From contig NC_040017.1 of NCBI RefSeq assembly GCF_000972845.2, positions 21,772,742 through 21,836,741 of the forward strand: a stretch of 64,000 nucleotides of DNA, given 5' to 3'. The notes beneath the pieces are model-generated. The model had not been told where the DNA came from, did not search any database, and saw only the letters and a program-made list of their open reading frames with translations. Numbering within the stretch: the first letter of the stretch is position 1; each line of letters begins with the position of its first letter. Positions 12,401-28,719 of the stretch are shown piece by piece. A program made the position numbers and the translations under genes. The DNA comes from Larimichthys crocea (taxonomy: Eukaryota > Chordata > Actinopteri > Sciaenidae).

Positions 12401-15290
12401 AAACAAATAATAAGATAATATGGGTTCAAAATAATAATTATAGAGAAAAAATGAATCAAACTGAATAAATAAGAGAATAATTAAATATAATTTAGTGAAA
12501 GCCAGAGGCAATTTGGAGCCTCAGTATAAAAGATTAGAGAGCGAAGCAAATTAAGCATTCCACATCAATAAGGTATGGCTGAAAACTGATTTCAAATAAG
12601 AAGACACAGATAATTCTCATAATCTTCTGGCTGAGAAGGTAAACAAACGTGTATAATCACCATTTAAATACGAATTAAGATTGCTGTTCTTCAAATCATG
12701 AGAGAGAAAAAGATCAGACTGATTCGCTCTGCTGCAAAACGAAATAAATAAAAGGCCCCATCTTGTGGTCATAACTGAGACGTGCAAAGTGACTCCATAC
12801 GCTGGATTGTTTTGGTCAGCAGTACATATTACAGGTGCTGCACATTGTGTGAAATAAATCAGTATACATTTATACATTACATAAATAAATATACATCAAC
12901 AAAAGATTTAAGGATATCTAGAACCAAAGACAGTCATATTTTATGTTGTAAGTGTTTGGTTTGACTTTCAAATCATCAGCAGGTGCAGGCAGAGAGAGGC
13001 GTCAGGAAACAGTAGATAATTCAGCTGCATAAAGGCTGATGATTTCTTCACAGCAGACACTTTGACATCTCATAGCAGGAAAAGCTCAGGTGTTACTAAC
13101 AGCACTAATCTATTCTATTCAATTGTCCCAGTAAGTCACGACAGTGTGACGGCGAGCCAGCATGAAAAAAAAAAAACAGCACCCTGAGACTCAGCCGTAA
13201 TCCATTATTATTGTCATTTTATTATACCTTTATTATTTAGGCTTGTGCTTTTCCTGCTGTTACATGACGAAACATCTTCTGTGAGAAAGGCGCACAGTCC
13301 AAGTGTCTCGATAACAACATCAATATTAATTCAATTTGCCATTAGCAGATATAAATCTTTTCTGAAAAGTGCCCTAAAAGCTTCCAAGGAAATGAAATTG
13401 TGTGATTATTTGTTCAAGCCTGCGACTTTACATGTACATAATATCATTTATTTGCCATGTGCAAGTCTTACTAACAGACTGTATACACATATAAATATAT
13501 GTAATTTAATGAATTATTCCAACAATACATTTAATTTAATATCTTTGATTAGATGTGCAGACATATCTGCACTGTGTTTAAGTTTATTTATATTCATATA
13601 TAGTTCACTGAGGATTAGGGTCAATGGAGCATATTTAATTAAAACTCAGTGTGCTTTACATTAAAATATTATTAGATTGATTCTAATTGATGCAACTGAG
13701 TCATGGGCAGGCATTTATAAGCTGATGATAATTACTTTTTGAAGTAAAACGGGTCAACTTCCTCTGATTTATTTAAATTTCTCACCCATAGTTCTCTCTT
13801 TTAACTCCTACTCACCCTTCAAGATGCTGCAGCGGCGATAAATCACTTTTATTGCAGCTTCCTCATCCAAACTGTACAAACGCACAACTCTATTAGCCGC
13901 CCACGTGCCAGCTTATCATACTCCAAGTTCCACCAAGTTCTTTGTCCTGTGAATTTATGCTGTATACAAGTTAAATGTGTTTTTATTTTATACGTGTAAA
14001 TAAATTCCTTCAGCTGGGCTGTGTGATTTAAATGAGCTTTGTGAACTTGAAAATATGAGACTAAACATAAGATAAATGAATTCACCTTCAATATTATGAG
14101 CGACTGAAAGACTGTACTGTAGTGCGTGCACCTCCTTCCTGAGAAAAACATTAGATTTTATGTAAATGAACATTTTGCACAACTTTAATTAAAATAATCT
14201 GTATAAAAGGCAGCACAGAAAATTATGTTTAAAGGCAGACATCACCTGATCTGGACTGAAAATAATGTTGCATTTTTTGAAAGACTGACCCAAAACACAC
14301 CAAAATTTTCACAACTTATAATAATCTTTGCTAACTTTTCCAGCAGTGGCTCTGGGTATTGCAGGCCATGAGTTTACCGTGTGTTGCATTTTGAATAAAA
14401 AGCCCCGTGTCATCAGTATTACCGAGATGTGCGCAGCGCTTTAACAGTTTTGTATTTTCAGCAGATTCCCTAAAACACAAAACTCATCCTCTGTGATTGG
14501 TTGTGGCTCAGCACGCTCCATTGTTCCATCAGGCCGTTTGTTCGCTCGGTTTCCTACGCACAAACAAAACTTTCCTGCCACACTGGGCAATATTGGGCTC
14601 CTCTGTGCTTTGACAAGCTGAAATATTGGAAATCTCTGACTTTTTCTGCAGGATAAAAGATAAAGGTAGGTCATTCATATGAAAAAAAACAATGTTTGGA
14701 ATAGTTAATGTGTACCTGTGTAATATATTGTATTTAAAACAGATGAAAAGCTCTTTGTTTATTGCTCAAATTGAATTTCTCAACATAAAAAATCTATTTA
14801 AGTAGCCTGAAAATGGGCATAAGACACACTTTTCATGTCTGTGAATCAATTTGCATCATTTTATACACTTTTCTCATGGTTCAACAGTGCATGTTTGGTG
14901 TCTTTGGAAACCTCGTAGTCTTAATAGAAATTTCAAATCAATTTATTCGGGTTTGAACAATGCTTGTCAGCACAACATGTGTTTTTAAAGATGGACCCAC
15001 CTCTCAGTCTGGCAGTGTTAAGAGGTTAATGACTTGTCAGGCTGTGCTGCCCAGCTTGTAGTGTCACTGTCTAACAGGTGACGTTTCTATAGTCAGATCT
15101 GTTTAGCTCCAGTATAACATTAGTGGCATCCTGCTGAATGCATTCAGATATTGTTTTATTCATATCCAGTCTCTCCCTGTGCTCTGTAACAGGAAGTACC
15201 TGCTATAATTGGTAGTGGGGCCAGGTGTGACAAGGGAGACCCTGACCTGCTCTGTTTTCTGTGTGTGTGTGTGTCAGTCAGTGTTTTTTG
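9481..15290. other. Intergenic region robo3-lim2, no gene seen
   Basis: About 5.8 kb of AT-rich DNA. From 9545 to about 10160 it holds pieces of dispersed repeats ('tatctcaaaaactagtggat', 'gttagcatgctgatgttagt'). Short poly-A runs and a few open frames under 140 codons lack splice sites or recognisable domains. The lim2 promoter and any non-coding first exon should lie in the last kilobase, but I could not place them. Confidence 0.6.
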
Positions 15291-15295
15291 GCAGG

Positions 15296-16491
15296 ATGTA
15301 CAGCTTCATGGGAGGTGGGTTGTTCTGTGCCGGAATCGGGAACATACTCCTCATTGTCTCCACGGCAACTGACTACTGGATGCAGTACCGTCACTCCAGC
15401 AATTACATGCACCAGGGCCTGTGGCGGTACTGTGTGCCGGGGAAATGCATGACACACACAGACAGCATCGGTAAGACTTGCTGGGTGTCTTCCACTGCGT
15501 GTGCACAGGCGGATCCTCATTTATATTTATCAGTCTGCTGACAATCAGTCCGTGAACTCGCCACTAACCCTGATCAGCACTGGGGTTACTTCCCTCTGGA
15601 GCTTTGTCAGGGTAAAATATGGACTGGAGTGTGAAGAAGATGGAAATTATTGTTATTGTTACCTTTCAAAAAGAGGTGCTGTATTAGGAGATGTCTGCAC
15701 AGAAGTACACTGGTTATATATACTAGTCACATAGTCATACTTGAGGGCAAAATGTTTCTTTTTTTAGTCACCTCTACTGACTTTAATTGACAAAATCAGG
15801 TGTAAATCCCTTGCCAGACACTAGACGGCAGTCCAGAGCTGAAGAAAAGCAACAATAACTGTGGAAATGTAACATACAGACACTATAAATGACATGAGAT
15901 GGGTGCATAACATAGAAAAAGACTTCATTTAGTAAAGTCTGATCTCTCAGGTCCCAGACTTGCCTCCTCTCACCCACAGCTTACTGGGATGCCACCCGGG
16001 CCTTCATGATTCTTTCCCTGCTGGCTTGTTTCTTTGGCATTGTGATCGGTGTCATGGCCTTCATCCGCTACTCCTCCTTTGATGGGTTTGATAAGACATT
16101 TGCAGCCGGCATCCTCTTCTTCATCTCCTGTGAGCTCCTCAGCCGTACATACACACAAATCTCTCTGATGTGGATTCATCGATTAAAAGTAATGACTTCC
16201 TCTCCTGTGCAGGCTTCTTTGTGCTGCTGGCCATGGCTGTGTACACCGGAGTGACAGTGAACTATTATGGTAAACGCTATGGCAGCTGGCGTTTCTCCTG
16301 GTCATATATAATGGGCTGGGTGGCAGTGGTGCTCATGTTCTTCTCAGGTATGCATCCTGACATATCAACAAAAGCCAACACGCAGACTTGCCTCATTCTC
16401 ATGTTCATAATCTTATTATTCTCTTCAAGGTATCTTCTACATGTGTGCCTACCGGATGCACGAATGCCCAAGAAACTCTAACTCACGCTGA
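15296..16491 (+). CDS. lim2: Lens intrinsic membrane protein 2 (MP19/MP20)
   Basis: Four-pass membrane protein of the PMP22/claudin superfamily and a major component of lens fibre junctions. Coding exons 15296-15470, 15980-16129, 16213-16347 and 16430-16491 total 522 nt, 173 aa, exactly the length of mammalian LIM2. The start MYSFMGGGLFCA matches the family start, and the acceptor sits one base before the ATG, so a non-coding upstream exon is expected. The first extracellular loop has the claudin-type W...GLW...C...C pattern (W28, G41-L42-W43, C46, C51). Later segments include TDSIAYWDATRAFMILS, YTGVTVNYYGKR, WRFSWSYI and GIFYMCAYRMHEC, all close to mammalian LIM2. Expression is expected to be lens-specific, from family knowledge. 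The gene is convergent with hspa8. Confidence 0.96.
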
Positions 16492-16607
16492 CCTGCCAAA
16501 GACGTAAACAGACACATCAGCACCGGTTCATGAAGAATGGCCAAGAGGAGCCAATCAACACTCCTGTGAACTTTCCAATTACTTCCTAAATATTCGAAAT
16601 TGAGCAA

Positions 16608-16613
16608 AATAAA
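16608..16613 (+). terminator. lim2: lim2 poly(A) signal AATAAA
   Basis: Canonical AATAAA 117 bases after the lim2 stop codon. Confidence 0.75.
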
Positions 16614-16916
16614 TGAGAAAAAAAAGGTTGTTGTCTCTATTGTCTATATTAATAAGACTTACAGTACAGAAGAGGTCTGTGATTCTGTTGAAGAAGAAGA
16701 AAAAGATTCATATTTTCAGATGATTATACAGTAATGAAAACAATACTGTCTGTCATATTCTCTAAATAAAGCCCCTAACTGTTTGATTTCTTGGTGAACT
16801 ACTAACAGCACAAACCTGAACTCAATATCATACAATACACTAAAAAGTGCTTAATATTTGGACAGGATCTGTGATAATCAAAGTAATGGAACGATGAGTT
16901 CAACCTCAAAAAAACT

Positions 16917-16922
16917 TTTATT
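16917..16922 (-). terminator. hspa8: hspa8 poly(A) signal AATAAA (minus strand)
   Basis: TTTATT on the plus strand reads AATAAA on the minus strand, about 280 bases after the hspa8 stop. The region 16923-17202 would then be the hspa8 3' UTR. Confidence 0.65.
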
Positions 16923-17202
16923 TGGTGTCATTTGGCAAAGTGCTGAGCAATATGAACCATTACAGCCCCAGAAAGAAGAACACGTCATGGTAATACAAGT
17001 GAATGAAACACAAAAGACCGCCAACAAGAAAAGCCACAGTGACGTGTCGCCTCAAGCCTGGTGTATAAAAATGATGAAAACAATCCCAAAACAGTCATGA
17101 CTAATGGTTAATGGTTATGGTCTGTGATATTATGATTGTGATCACCCCTCACGCCAACCTCAAAAGAGAAAAGAGAACAAGTTCATGCAGGTCTGGTCTA
17201 AT

Positions 17203-19880
<2,678 letters not shown>

Positions 19881-20330
19881 GGTTCCTGAGAATAAGAGAA
19901 CGATCAGTTGTTCATCATATATTGGCACTAAACTGACAGATGAAAGGTGTATGACGGATGAGTAATTTAAGCCTTCTCTAAGCCCTGCAGGTGGTGACCG
20001 TGATGTACATTTATAGTACGGGGTAATGAGGCTATTATCAGAGACTGAGCACTCAAACACAAGTGGAAACAAACTCAGCGAAGTCCACAGCACCTGTTTT
20101 CAAGACTCCCACGTTTGACAGCTTGGCAACGGTGACCTTTATTATGGCAACAACAGACAACAGGGAGGAGAGAGGCTTTTTCTAAGAAACAGGAAGCGTA
20201 ATTCATTTTATTATCATAAATCTGAAACGCTGAGCCGTTTAACTGTTTAAAAGCTGCTCAACAAAAAGATTTTTTAGGCTGTTTCATCATTTTCCAAGAA
20301 AAATATGTCAGCTTTGTCTGATTCACACAG

Positions 20331-20418
20331 TTTTTTTGTCTAAAAACTTAAAATATTAAAGATTAAGACCAAACTTTTTTTGTCTAAAAACTTAAAATAT
20401 TAAAGATTAAGACCAAAC
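20331..20418. repeat. Perfect 44-bp tandem duplication
   Basis: Two identical 44-bp units (20331-20374 and 20375-20418), each starting with seven T and ending 'gattaagaccaaac'. It lies in hspa8 intron 1. Confidence 0.95.
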
Positions 20419-21840
20419 AAGAAACTAGATTATGCAAACCTGGGCTTTGATTAAATATCATTTATATTGAATACAGTTTTTATTGAATGAAACAGTATTT
20501 TAGCTGTAAAATAAGATGATAAAATGAAGATTTGTTCAGCAATGAACTTATGGATGACTCAGTGAGCAGTAACTTCTTGAAATAGACCCCATGTTTGCTG
20601 TTGCTACAGTAGCAGACCATCAATATACTGTAATGGTAGCCTAATGTTAAGACACAGGGGTGGTCATTATATCTAACCAGCGGCTCTCATACGAGGGGGG
20701 CAGGCGGAGAGACAGAGAGCATAAAGCAAAAAGCAAATTAGAGTTTAACCAACTTAACCAGCAACTATTTTGAAAAAAATAAATGAATGTTAGTCTGAAC
20801 TGTTATTTAAAAAAATAAAAATAAAAAAGATGTAAAGGAGAAGAAGGAAGCATCAATTTGGGCTCTGACACCCTGTTATAAGCTAATTTTTAACTATTCT
20901 CAAGCAAAAAATAAAGTCAAAATGTGATAAAACTAGTGAGAAACATTCAAATTCATGTCCTAGACAGGGTTAATACAATCCAAACTGTTGTTACTACAGC
21001 AGTAAACCCTGACAGTGTTAATAATCATCAAAAGTGATGTAGTTTAGAGGGTAAAATGAGGTGATTATGGTTATATATAGTGATGTGTCAGTTGCGGACG
21101 AGTCGGTTCAAAGAGCCAAAATTTAGTTGTATTGGTATTGTCGCATTCATTAGGGAGGTTTCAGAAAGTTACAAGGGACTGTAAGCACAATGAAAATTGG
21201 CTACAGCAATTTATTGATATTAGAAAAATGTAATTTTTTACTTTTGAATGCTTCAGTACAAAGGCTGTATTGAATATATACATAATATATGCATACAAAT
21301 CAAAAGTCAAATCAACTAAATTTGGCTAAATTATGAAAGGCATGAGTGGTAAATAAGAGTCAAATGATCTGACTCCCTAAAAAAAAACGGACTTCCCATC
21401 AGTATAGAGCATACTGTGCTCCATTGTGAGCTGTAGCTGTCAGCAGCAGCAGCCCCAGTGCAGCAGGAGGGCGTGTCACATCATGCTTTCCTGGAGGAGG
21501 AGGAGAGGCTGAGAACTTTCTGGACTGTTCCTTCCACTTCCTGATAAAACTTGCACACTATTTACAAGTATGTCATACCCCGCCCTGCAGATAAGCATCA
21601 CTTATAATGACCAAAATCCTCCAAAAAAAAAAAAGAAAAAAAAGTGCAAGCTGCTTGTGCAAAAGAAAGCAGCGTGCGTGCTTGTAGCTGCATCATCTCC
21701 AACCTGTTGTTCTTTATCTAACTTTAATATTAAAACAAATGTGACGCAGTTTAAACCCTTACATGCACAAATGCACGAACAGCAAGTTCTCCAACAGGAA
21801 AAAGTTACGACAAAGAAATCATCCACCTCGCTATACTCAC

Positions 21841-22029
21841 CTGCGTTATATTCAGAGTAAGTCGTTTAACTTATCGTTAAAGTGGCTCGTTTTTTTTTTT
21901 TGTTTTTTTTTGGTTTCAACACTGCTGCCTGGCTTCACCCTGAGTGACTCTCTCGGCCCGACGGGTCCCCGTTGATCCCCGCTGTCAGGAGTGTGGAGGG
22001 AGGCTGCAGCCGCACCTCATTCCCAGCGA
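21841..22029 (-). other. hspa8: hspa8 non-coding first exon and proximal promoter
   Basis: A strong minus-strand donor (CGCAG|GTGAGT) falls at 21841/21840 and pairs with the acceptor just before the hspa8 ATG. Upstream sequence toward 22000 is GC-richer than its surroundings. The exact transcription start is not determined; I see no clear TATA box. Confidence 0.6.
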
Positions 22030-22042
22030 GAAGGCTCTAGAA
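22030..22042 (-). promoter_or_regulatory. Heat-shock-element-like site
   Basis: On the minus strand this reads TTCTAGAGCCTTC, three alternating 5-bp units (TTCnnGAnnnTTC) with one mismatch to TTCnnGAAnnTTC. Its position just upstream of the inferred hspa8 first exon fits HSF1 binding. Confidence 0.65.
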
Positions 22043-22062
22043 TGCAGGAGGAGCGGCGCTGA

Positions 22063-22067
22063 CCAAT
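22063..22067 (+). promoter_or_regulatory. CCAAT box
   Basis: CCAAT within 'gaccaatcag', 21 bases beyond the heat-shock-like element. A typical NF-Y position for the divergently placed hspa8 promoter. Confidence 0.5.
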
Positions 22068-22269
22068 CAGCTGCCGCCAAACAATAAATGGGCCAATTAA
22101 AATTACATCTTGCTTATTGCCTCAACAGTTGCTACCAAGATTTTGGCATAAATTACCATATAAGTGGTTGATTACTGTGGCGGACTAAGTATTTAAGTAC
22201 TTGGTAATTATGCTACAAAATACTCAAATACAACCAAATAACCTGCATTAAAATGTGAATGTACATCGC

Positions 22270-22270
<1 letters not shown>

Positions 22271-22317
<47 letters not shown>
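22271..22317. repeat. (GATA)n microsatellite
   Basis: Eleven or more uninterrupted GATA units. Confidence 0.98.
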
Positions 22318-22739
22318 TTGTTTATTTATTGATCCAGTAGCAGCATGCAAACATACATTAAACATACATTAGATACATACAAAACCTACAACACAGTAAC
22401 CGTACGTTAAAATTGACCTGAGATAGATTTAAAACAAAACATAACATAACCAATGCTTTTGATTTTCTTATATTTTTTCTTTTAGAGTAAATGAATATTT
22501 TTACCCAGAAAATATTAATAATTGACAGATTATTACAAGTATGTCATACCCTATGACAGATTATTACAAATATCCTAATAATTCTTATTTTTTGCAGCTC
22601 TTCTTCTTCTTCAGCATCACTGTAGAAAAAGAAGATATACTCCCCACGAACGGGGAAATTCTTTTTACACTCTATTTATTTTACATGCATTTTAACCCAG
22701 ATACACACACATGCAGTACACGGCATAGACATGCAATTT

Positions 22740-22885
22740 TTGGAGAGAGATGGTGAGGTGATGGGGGGATCGGTGCCTTGCTCAAGGGCACCTCGGCAGT
22801 GGTGCATGGACCAAATATGGCTGGAACCAGCCACCCTCCGGTTCCCAAGCCAAGTCCCAATGGACTGAGCTACTGCCGCCCCGTA
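22740..22885 (-). repeat. Teleost dispersed repeat with tRNA-like end
   Basis: Contains 'ggtgccttgctcaagggcac', 'ccaccctccggttcccaag' and 'ggactgagctactgccgccc'. I recognise this as a frequent fish interspersed repeat. The family name is not certain. Confidence 0.55.
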
Positions 22886-25794
22886 TGATACATATGCACT
22901 GCTGCCCGTAAGGTTGGAATAATTTTGTTTTCAGACACGTTCCTCTTTTTATTCCCTATTTATACACGTCAAGTTTGAAAAAAAATTAGAATTTCATGAG
23001 GAGAGGTAAAAAAAAATTAATTCCAACTTTAAGGGCAACAGTGTAATTTAGTTTAATATTAATAGAGTAAGATTTTGATGTACTTCACTTGATTTATTTC
23101 TGTTTTCTGCTATTTGACTTTTTCTTTACTACTTTTTAAGATTAGATAGACTTTAATGATTCCACAATCCACACTGAGGAAATTCACTTTGTTAAAGCCG
23201 TTCAAATACAAAAGATGGATAAGAAAATATTCATTAATAAGAAAAAATCTATTATATATACTCAATACAGTATACTCAAGTTTTTGTATGATGCACATAT
23301 ATATCTCTATATAAAAGTAAATATAATTAACACAGGAAAATGTATTTATATACTGTATAACTGAGTAGTTTATGGTGGTGTTAAAGAGTCTGACAGTAGT
23401 TGGACTAAAGGATGGAAATATACTTTTTAATCCACTATTTATAGTCAACTATACCTATTACAAATACGAGTTAATAAAATATAATGTATTTACAGTATAT
23501 AAATGGTGAAAAGTAGCTTTACCTTGACCAATGAGAGGAGTTATTCTGCTGTAGGTACTTCTAAAATTAAGTACTTAAGATTTTAAATGCGTGACTTATC
23601 ACTGAGTCGCCTGTTTACACTGTGGTACTGATAATTTTTGTTGAGTCACTTCTTGCACCACTGAAGAACAAGCAGACTCTTCTGAGAAAAGGAAAATTTT
23701 AGCCACACCTCTGTGCCAGGTTAAAGCCTGGTGAGTCATTCTTAGAGTATTAAGGACACCAAAACCTCTAAAAGAAAATATAAAGTCTGTGGCACCACAC
23801 CAAATCTTCATGTGAGAATAGATACTGATATTGAGCTGTATTCCCAAATTAAAACTAAATGGGTCACATATCTTCAAGTTTTATTACAAACCCTGGGATT
23901 GATTTACCATTTACAATACAGTGCATGCAGGTGTGTCCTGATGTGACTTTTTTGTTTTAAAAAAAAAAAGGGCCCCTCCTATGTTACCGTCATAACACGT
24001 TATGATACTGCTCAGGTGTTGCATGTTCTTCATGGGTGTACAACACGATCTAATTACCGTCAATAGCTGTTGTTGAGAGGAAATCTATTGTAAACTCAGA
24101 CTAAACAATTACCACTAATAAAAACTTTCAGTTAATTTGATCCTGCAATAAAAAAAAGAACGGAAATATCCTAAAAAATAATAAGATAATATCTTTGACA
24201 CACAAACTGTTTTGTGCTCTCCAGCTGTTTCATGCCTGCACATGCTATAAGGGAAGAAATTTCTGCCAACGCCTCATTGTTTAGAGTGACATTTAAAACA
24301 TGTTCTTAAGAAAACACTGGGTGTGCGCCCCTGTGTTATGTAATTTCACTGTAAAGTTCCCAAGAGGCCATTTAACGAACACTGCATTTACCATCAGGAG
24401 TCTATAGAGACAAGATACTTCTTTGGTCTCGTGAGACTTACGTGACAACTATTCTTGTTTCAATGTAAACACCCAAAGATGCCTTTTCTTTCCATTCAGA
24501 GTATATAAAGTGTATTATTCCTCACATTTCTGTAGGACACATGAGCCTGTTATGAGCGGTGGCCTGCCATTGTTGTTAAGTGTAAAGGATGCATGTTCAT
24601 TAAGTAACTCTGGCTCAAGGGGAGCAACATGAAGCAAGAAAACAGTGAGGGAGAAACCAAATTTAAGGTTTATTAAGTACATTTAAAAAAGCAGAGACAA
24701 AGTCTGCTGGATGGGAGAGAGAATGTGGGAGGTGGGGGGAAAGGCCTTTTGCAGGTGAACCAGGCCAATCTTTCACATACAAGTATGTGATTCATTGTTA
24801 ATAAATAAGTATTGATTAATGCTTCTTTAATTTTTTACAAGTACAAGTACAAATAACCTTTTTGAGTTCAAGTAATGCAGTTGCAGCCTTTGGGGCTTCT
24901 CAGCTAGTTATTGTGGAATCCATTAAAAGCCCACAGATACTGAGAGAGCACCAAGTGAATGAAGCAAATATATTTGTTTATCATAACGATGATATGTGAA
25001 GACCGAAAGTCTTTGGTGCTTTGACTCTACAAGGAGATTTTTTTATTTTTTTTGTAATCAATGAGCATCTGCCCCGAGCAGCAGCAAGATAAATCCCCCA
25101 CAGTTGGTGGCGATGGCTGAATGTGTGAGAGAGACAGCAGCAAGATGAACAACAGAGGTGTGTCGCTGTGACATTACAGCAGCAGTAAATGAGCATGTGT
25201 GAGAGGAGTGAATGGAAAAAGAAACACACTTCAGGCCTGAGCATGCAATAGACTAGTTAGTCCTCCTGACTGAAATGTTGAATATGAATTAGTAGTTTGC
25301 CTGATTTCTTTGGCTACATGGGGCAGCGAAAACAGCATTACTTCTATTTTTGGTCTTCACCAATTTCCTCAAGGAAGTATCTGTTTTTTCTCTTTCTATT
25401 GGAGCAGCAGGGTTTTTTAGAGGTTTTTGTCTGCTGCCACTGAAAAAAAAACACAACAAAAGCATTGAAAGTGAACCAAAACAGTAAATTTGAGTGCTGG
25501 ACAGGTCAACAATGAGCTGAAACTAAAGCTCTGTGAAACCATAGAGAGCTGTAGATTCAGGTGATAATTCCCTGTTCACACTGTCACATTGTTTTCACTT
25601 TGTCATTTCACACAATGTTGTTATAAAAACAATAATTGTAGCTCCACTTGTATCTGATTTAATCAGTACTTCAAGTGTAAATATGATGCTGTGGTTGTGA
25701 TTCATCAACTGGTTGCTCAGAGCCAAGAAATAGTCACATACTGTATAATCTGTAAAACAGTGAATCTGTGTGATAGTGATGCTGGGTGAACATA

Positions 25795-25900
25795 GCCAAG
25801 CCAGCTGTTTCCCCCCTGTTTCCAGTCTTAATGCTTGGCGAAGCTAACTGGATGCTGGATCTAGCTTTATATTCACCATACAGACATCTTGTGGTCTAAC
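25795..25900 (-). repeat. Teleost 'attttgggaaat' repeat, fragment, copy 2
   Basis: Contains 'aagccagctgtttcccccct', 'gtttccagtcttaatgc' and 'ttatattcaccatacagaca', the reverse complement of the central part of the family seen at 704-1010. Confidence 0.5.
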
Positions 25901-26589
25901 TCTCTGCCACAAAGTGAATATGTGTGTCCTCAAAAATGTTGACTATTTGATTAAATGTGGTCAAGGTATGTAGTGTACTGAGTGGCGACATTTCTCTGAA
26001 GGGCAAAGTATGGCACGGTGAAACTGTTTCTAAATCACCTCAGACATAACTTTGTCCGACATATTGTATACGCTGATACTGATATGAACTTGGCTCTGGA
26101 ATACAGAGCAGCAAAGTTCACAATAAGTGCTCTTGGTTTACTTGGCAAAGTTTTAAATCCCAGGCAACACAATGTCACGGATACAGTGTCATCCTAACTT
26201 TTCTTCTCTAATTAAAATACTGTCTGTGTCAGTCTGTACAGTTCATCCTCATGTGACATTTTCATGCTCAAGCCATGAGTCATCATAATTTGGATTCTTT
26301 AATTGAAGCTATCAGCAGCGATTAATAAGCAGCATCATAAATCATCAACTGTGCCACTTCCAAAATTCCTGTAAATAGCCTCCTAACCCTCTCCTCTTCT
26401 TTTGCTCTTGTATCCGGCGTCCCACCACATTTCTTTCTCCTATTTCTTCGCCTCTTTCCTACACTAAGTAGGATCCTAAGGGGTTCCCCAAATGAAGCTT
26501 CCCCACAACACAACAACAAACCCATACAGTACAAGAGTTCAAGCTTTGCTCACAGTCTTTTTGTTTGACTAAAAAAATCATTTAAAATC

Positions 26590-26780
26590 AAATCAAATTA
26601 AATTTTAGTCACAAAGTACATTTGCCTCGGAGGGCTTTACACCCTCTGTCCTTAGACCCTCAGTCCGAGTGAGGAGAAACTTTCCCACAAAAAAACCTTT
26701 TAACAGGGAAAAAAGGTGGAAGAAACCTCAGGAAGAGCCACAGAGGAGGGATCCTTCTCCCAGGACGGATAGACGTGCAA
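26590..26780. repeat. Teleost dispersed repeat ('agaaacctcaggaagagcc')
   Basis: Contains 'ctctgtccttagaccctcag', 'aaccttttaacagggaaaaa' and 'gggatccttctcccaggacg', a recurrent block in percomorph non-coding DNA. The class is uncertain. Confidence 0.5.
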
Positions 26781-27059
26781 TAGATGTCACGCGTACAGAA
26801 CAAATCAATATAAACATATTGTACAATTACAATGAATAATAAAATGATTACAGTAGCAGTGGAACCTGTGATAGAGATAGAGAGACACAGATGCACAGCG
26901 GCAGCAAATCAGAAACTAACTATAAACTATGTAATGGAGATATGGTAGCAGTACGGCAGTTTAGTCCTATAGCAGCATAACTAAGGGATGACCTGAGCCA
27001 GGCCTAACTAATAACCTCTATTAAAAAGTCTTAAAAAAAGTCTTAAGTGTACTCTTAAA

Positions 27060-27240
27060 ATTTTTTTGAGCTTTATTGTATAGAGACAGCTGAAGAGTGA
27101 CAGGAAATGTGGGGAGAAAGAGATGCTGAATGACATGCGGGAAAGAGCCACAGGTCGGACTCGAACCCTGGGCCGCGGCGGCAAGGACTAAGCCCCTGCA
27201 CATGGGGTGGCTGCTCCACCCACTGAGCTAAACAACACCC
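27060..27240 (-). mobile_element. tRNA-derived SINE, copy 1
   Basis: On the minus strand the head has a tRNA-like region with a B-box-like GGTTCGAGTCC (near 27155-27165), and the tail runs to a T/A-rich end at low coordinates ('gagctttattgtatagagac'). A second copy in the same orientation lies at 45172-45300. Confidence 0.65.
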
Positions 27241-28719
27241 CCCGTAAAATGTTGACCGTGTCTGCCTCCCGAACCCAAAATGGTAGTTTGTTCAATGCTA
27301 TCCTGTTGATGCTGTAACATGTAAGACTTGTTGCAACACTAACAGTGTCCACTCCCTTTTAATACAGAACATTTGTGTGTTTGATCAACCCTGACCTAAA
27401 TCCGCCACTGGTCTGCAGCTGGTTAATATTATTTTTTCCCAAGGGTGACCATATTTACTGAATTTTGGTCCAAGTTTTGAAAAAAGTGCCCCCAGTAACT
27501 GGTGACTTGGCTTGCAGACAAATGCTTATGTAGACGACAAAAGAGAGATTAAAACTGGCATTTGACACTGGATACACCTAAAGTAATACAACAGGCACCT
27601 TTTTCAGGCTGTATCCTCATGGTGTATTGTGGCGCTGTTCTTTAGGGACCTGAGTTACTCAGTAGTCTCTTTCGTGTCATGATGCTTCACAAAAGACTTT
27701 GGATTTCTCTCAGATAGGTGTGTCTTTTATTCGCTGACTGTACAAAACAACACTGAAATTTTCTATTTACAGTTTACGGCCTGAGGCCATAACAAAAACT
27801 GATCTATTACAAGAGTCGCACTCTGAAGAACAATAATGAGACGCTTATCACATCAAAAGATCTCAAAAATAGAACACTTGTGATCAGATCCATGACCCTG
27901 CTCTTTCATACGTCTATGAAAAATAAAACATTATTTGTGTGTATACATTACGGTTTCCTATGTGACGCTCTTCCTGCCCATACTCAAGACACCGGTGAAG
28001 TGTTTTTCCATTGCACAACGTCATTACCAGCCATTAAACTTCAATTACATTACATATAAAGTTATATCTTATGCCAGACCAAATGCATTACTGGAAGTTT
28101 AAAGCCGACTACCGTAAACATGGCAATAAGTGGAGTCATAGACAATTGGACGCCCTGCTGGTAAGCACTCCTATTCCAGTAAAATACACAAACAATGGAT
28201 TACACAGCTTTGTCTTTAATCCCACAAGGTAACACACCACACTGTCCACTTCCGTTTAATTACCTTCAAGAACAAATTATTAGTTTGAAATGCTATAGTT
28301 TAATGGGGAACTCATTCATCTTTTGAGAAAAAAGCACCCAGTTTCAATGTCTGGCGTTAAATAACATGCTGACCAGGTGGCAGCTTCTGTAATAGAGTTG
28401 CCTGTCTGCCTGACCTCATTAAGTTTTGAGACAAAATCGAAAAAAAATAAATATAAAAAATCCCCCCCCATACAACCTGAAGTGTATTTTGTATAAATGT
28501 AAATTAATGTAGATTAGGAAATCCTCGTCATTCAAGAAAGTTTAAAATAACAAGCAACAGACGGTGAACTGGAGTTGACACCTTGAACTGTACCAAGATG
28601 AATTGTTATTCAAATTCAGAATGAATGTAAAATATTCAAAAAAATGAAGACGATAAGGCCCAGGTCATGTTGCACTATTGTCTGAGACATTCCCCAACAC
28701 GCCCCCGTGGGGGCGACAG

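Larger units (their letters stand above)
22068..28719. other. Intergenic region hspa8 to ZPLD1-like copy A, no gene seen
   Basis: About 6.6 kb between two divergently oriented promoters. It holds the GATA microsatellite, at least four dispersed-repeat fragments (listed) and AT-rich sequence. The longest open frames (about 110 codons) have no recognised domain and no supporting splice sites. Confidence 0.6.

Noticed and set aside
13245..13664. 139-codon open frame in the robo3-lim2 interval
   Set aside because: AT-rich, no recognisable domain, no promoter or poly(A) pairing, and composition like the surrounding non-coding DNA.
22271..22317. Regular short repeats that could suggest a CRISPR-like array
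   Set aside because: Pure GATA microsatellite without spacers in vertebrate DNA.
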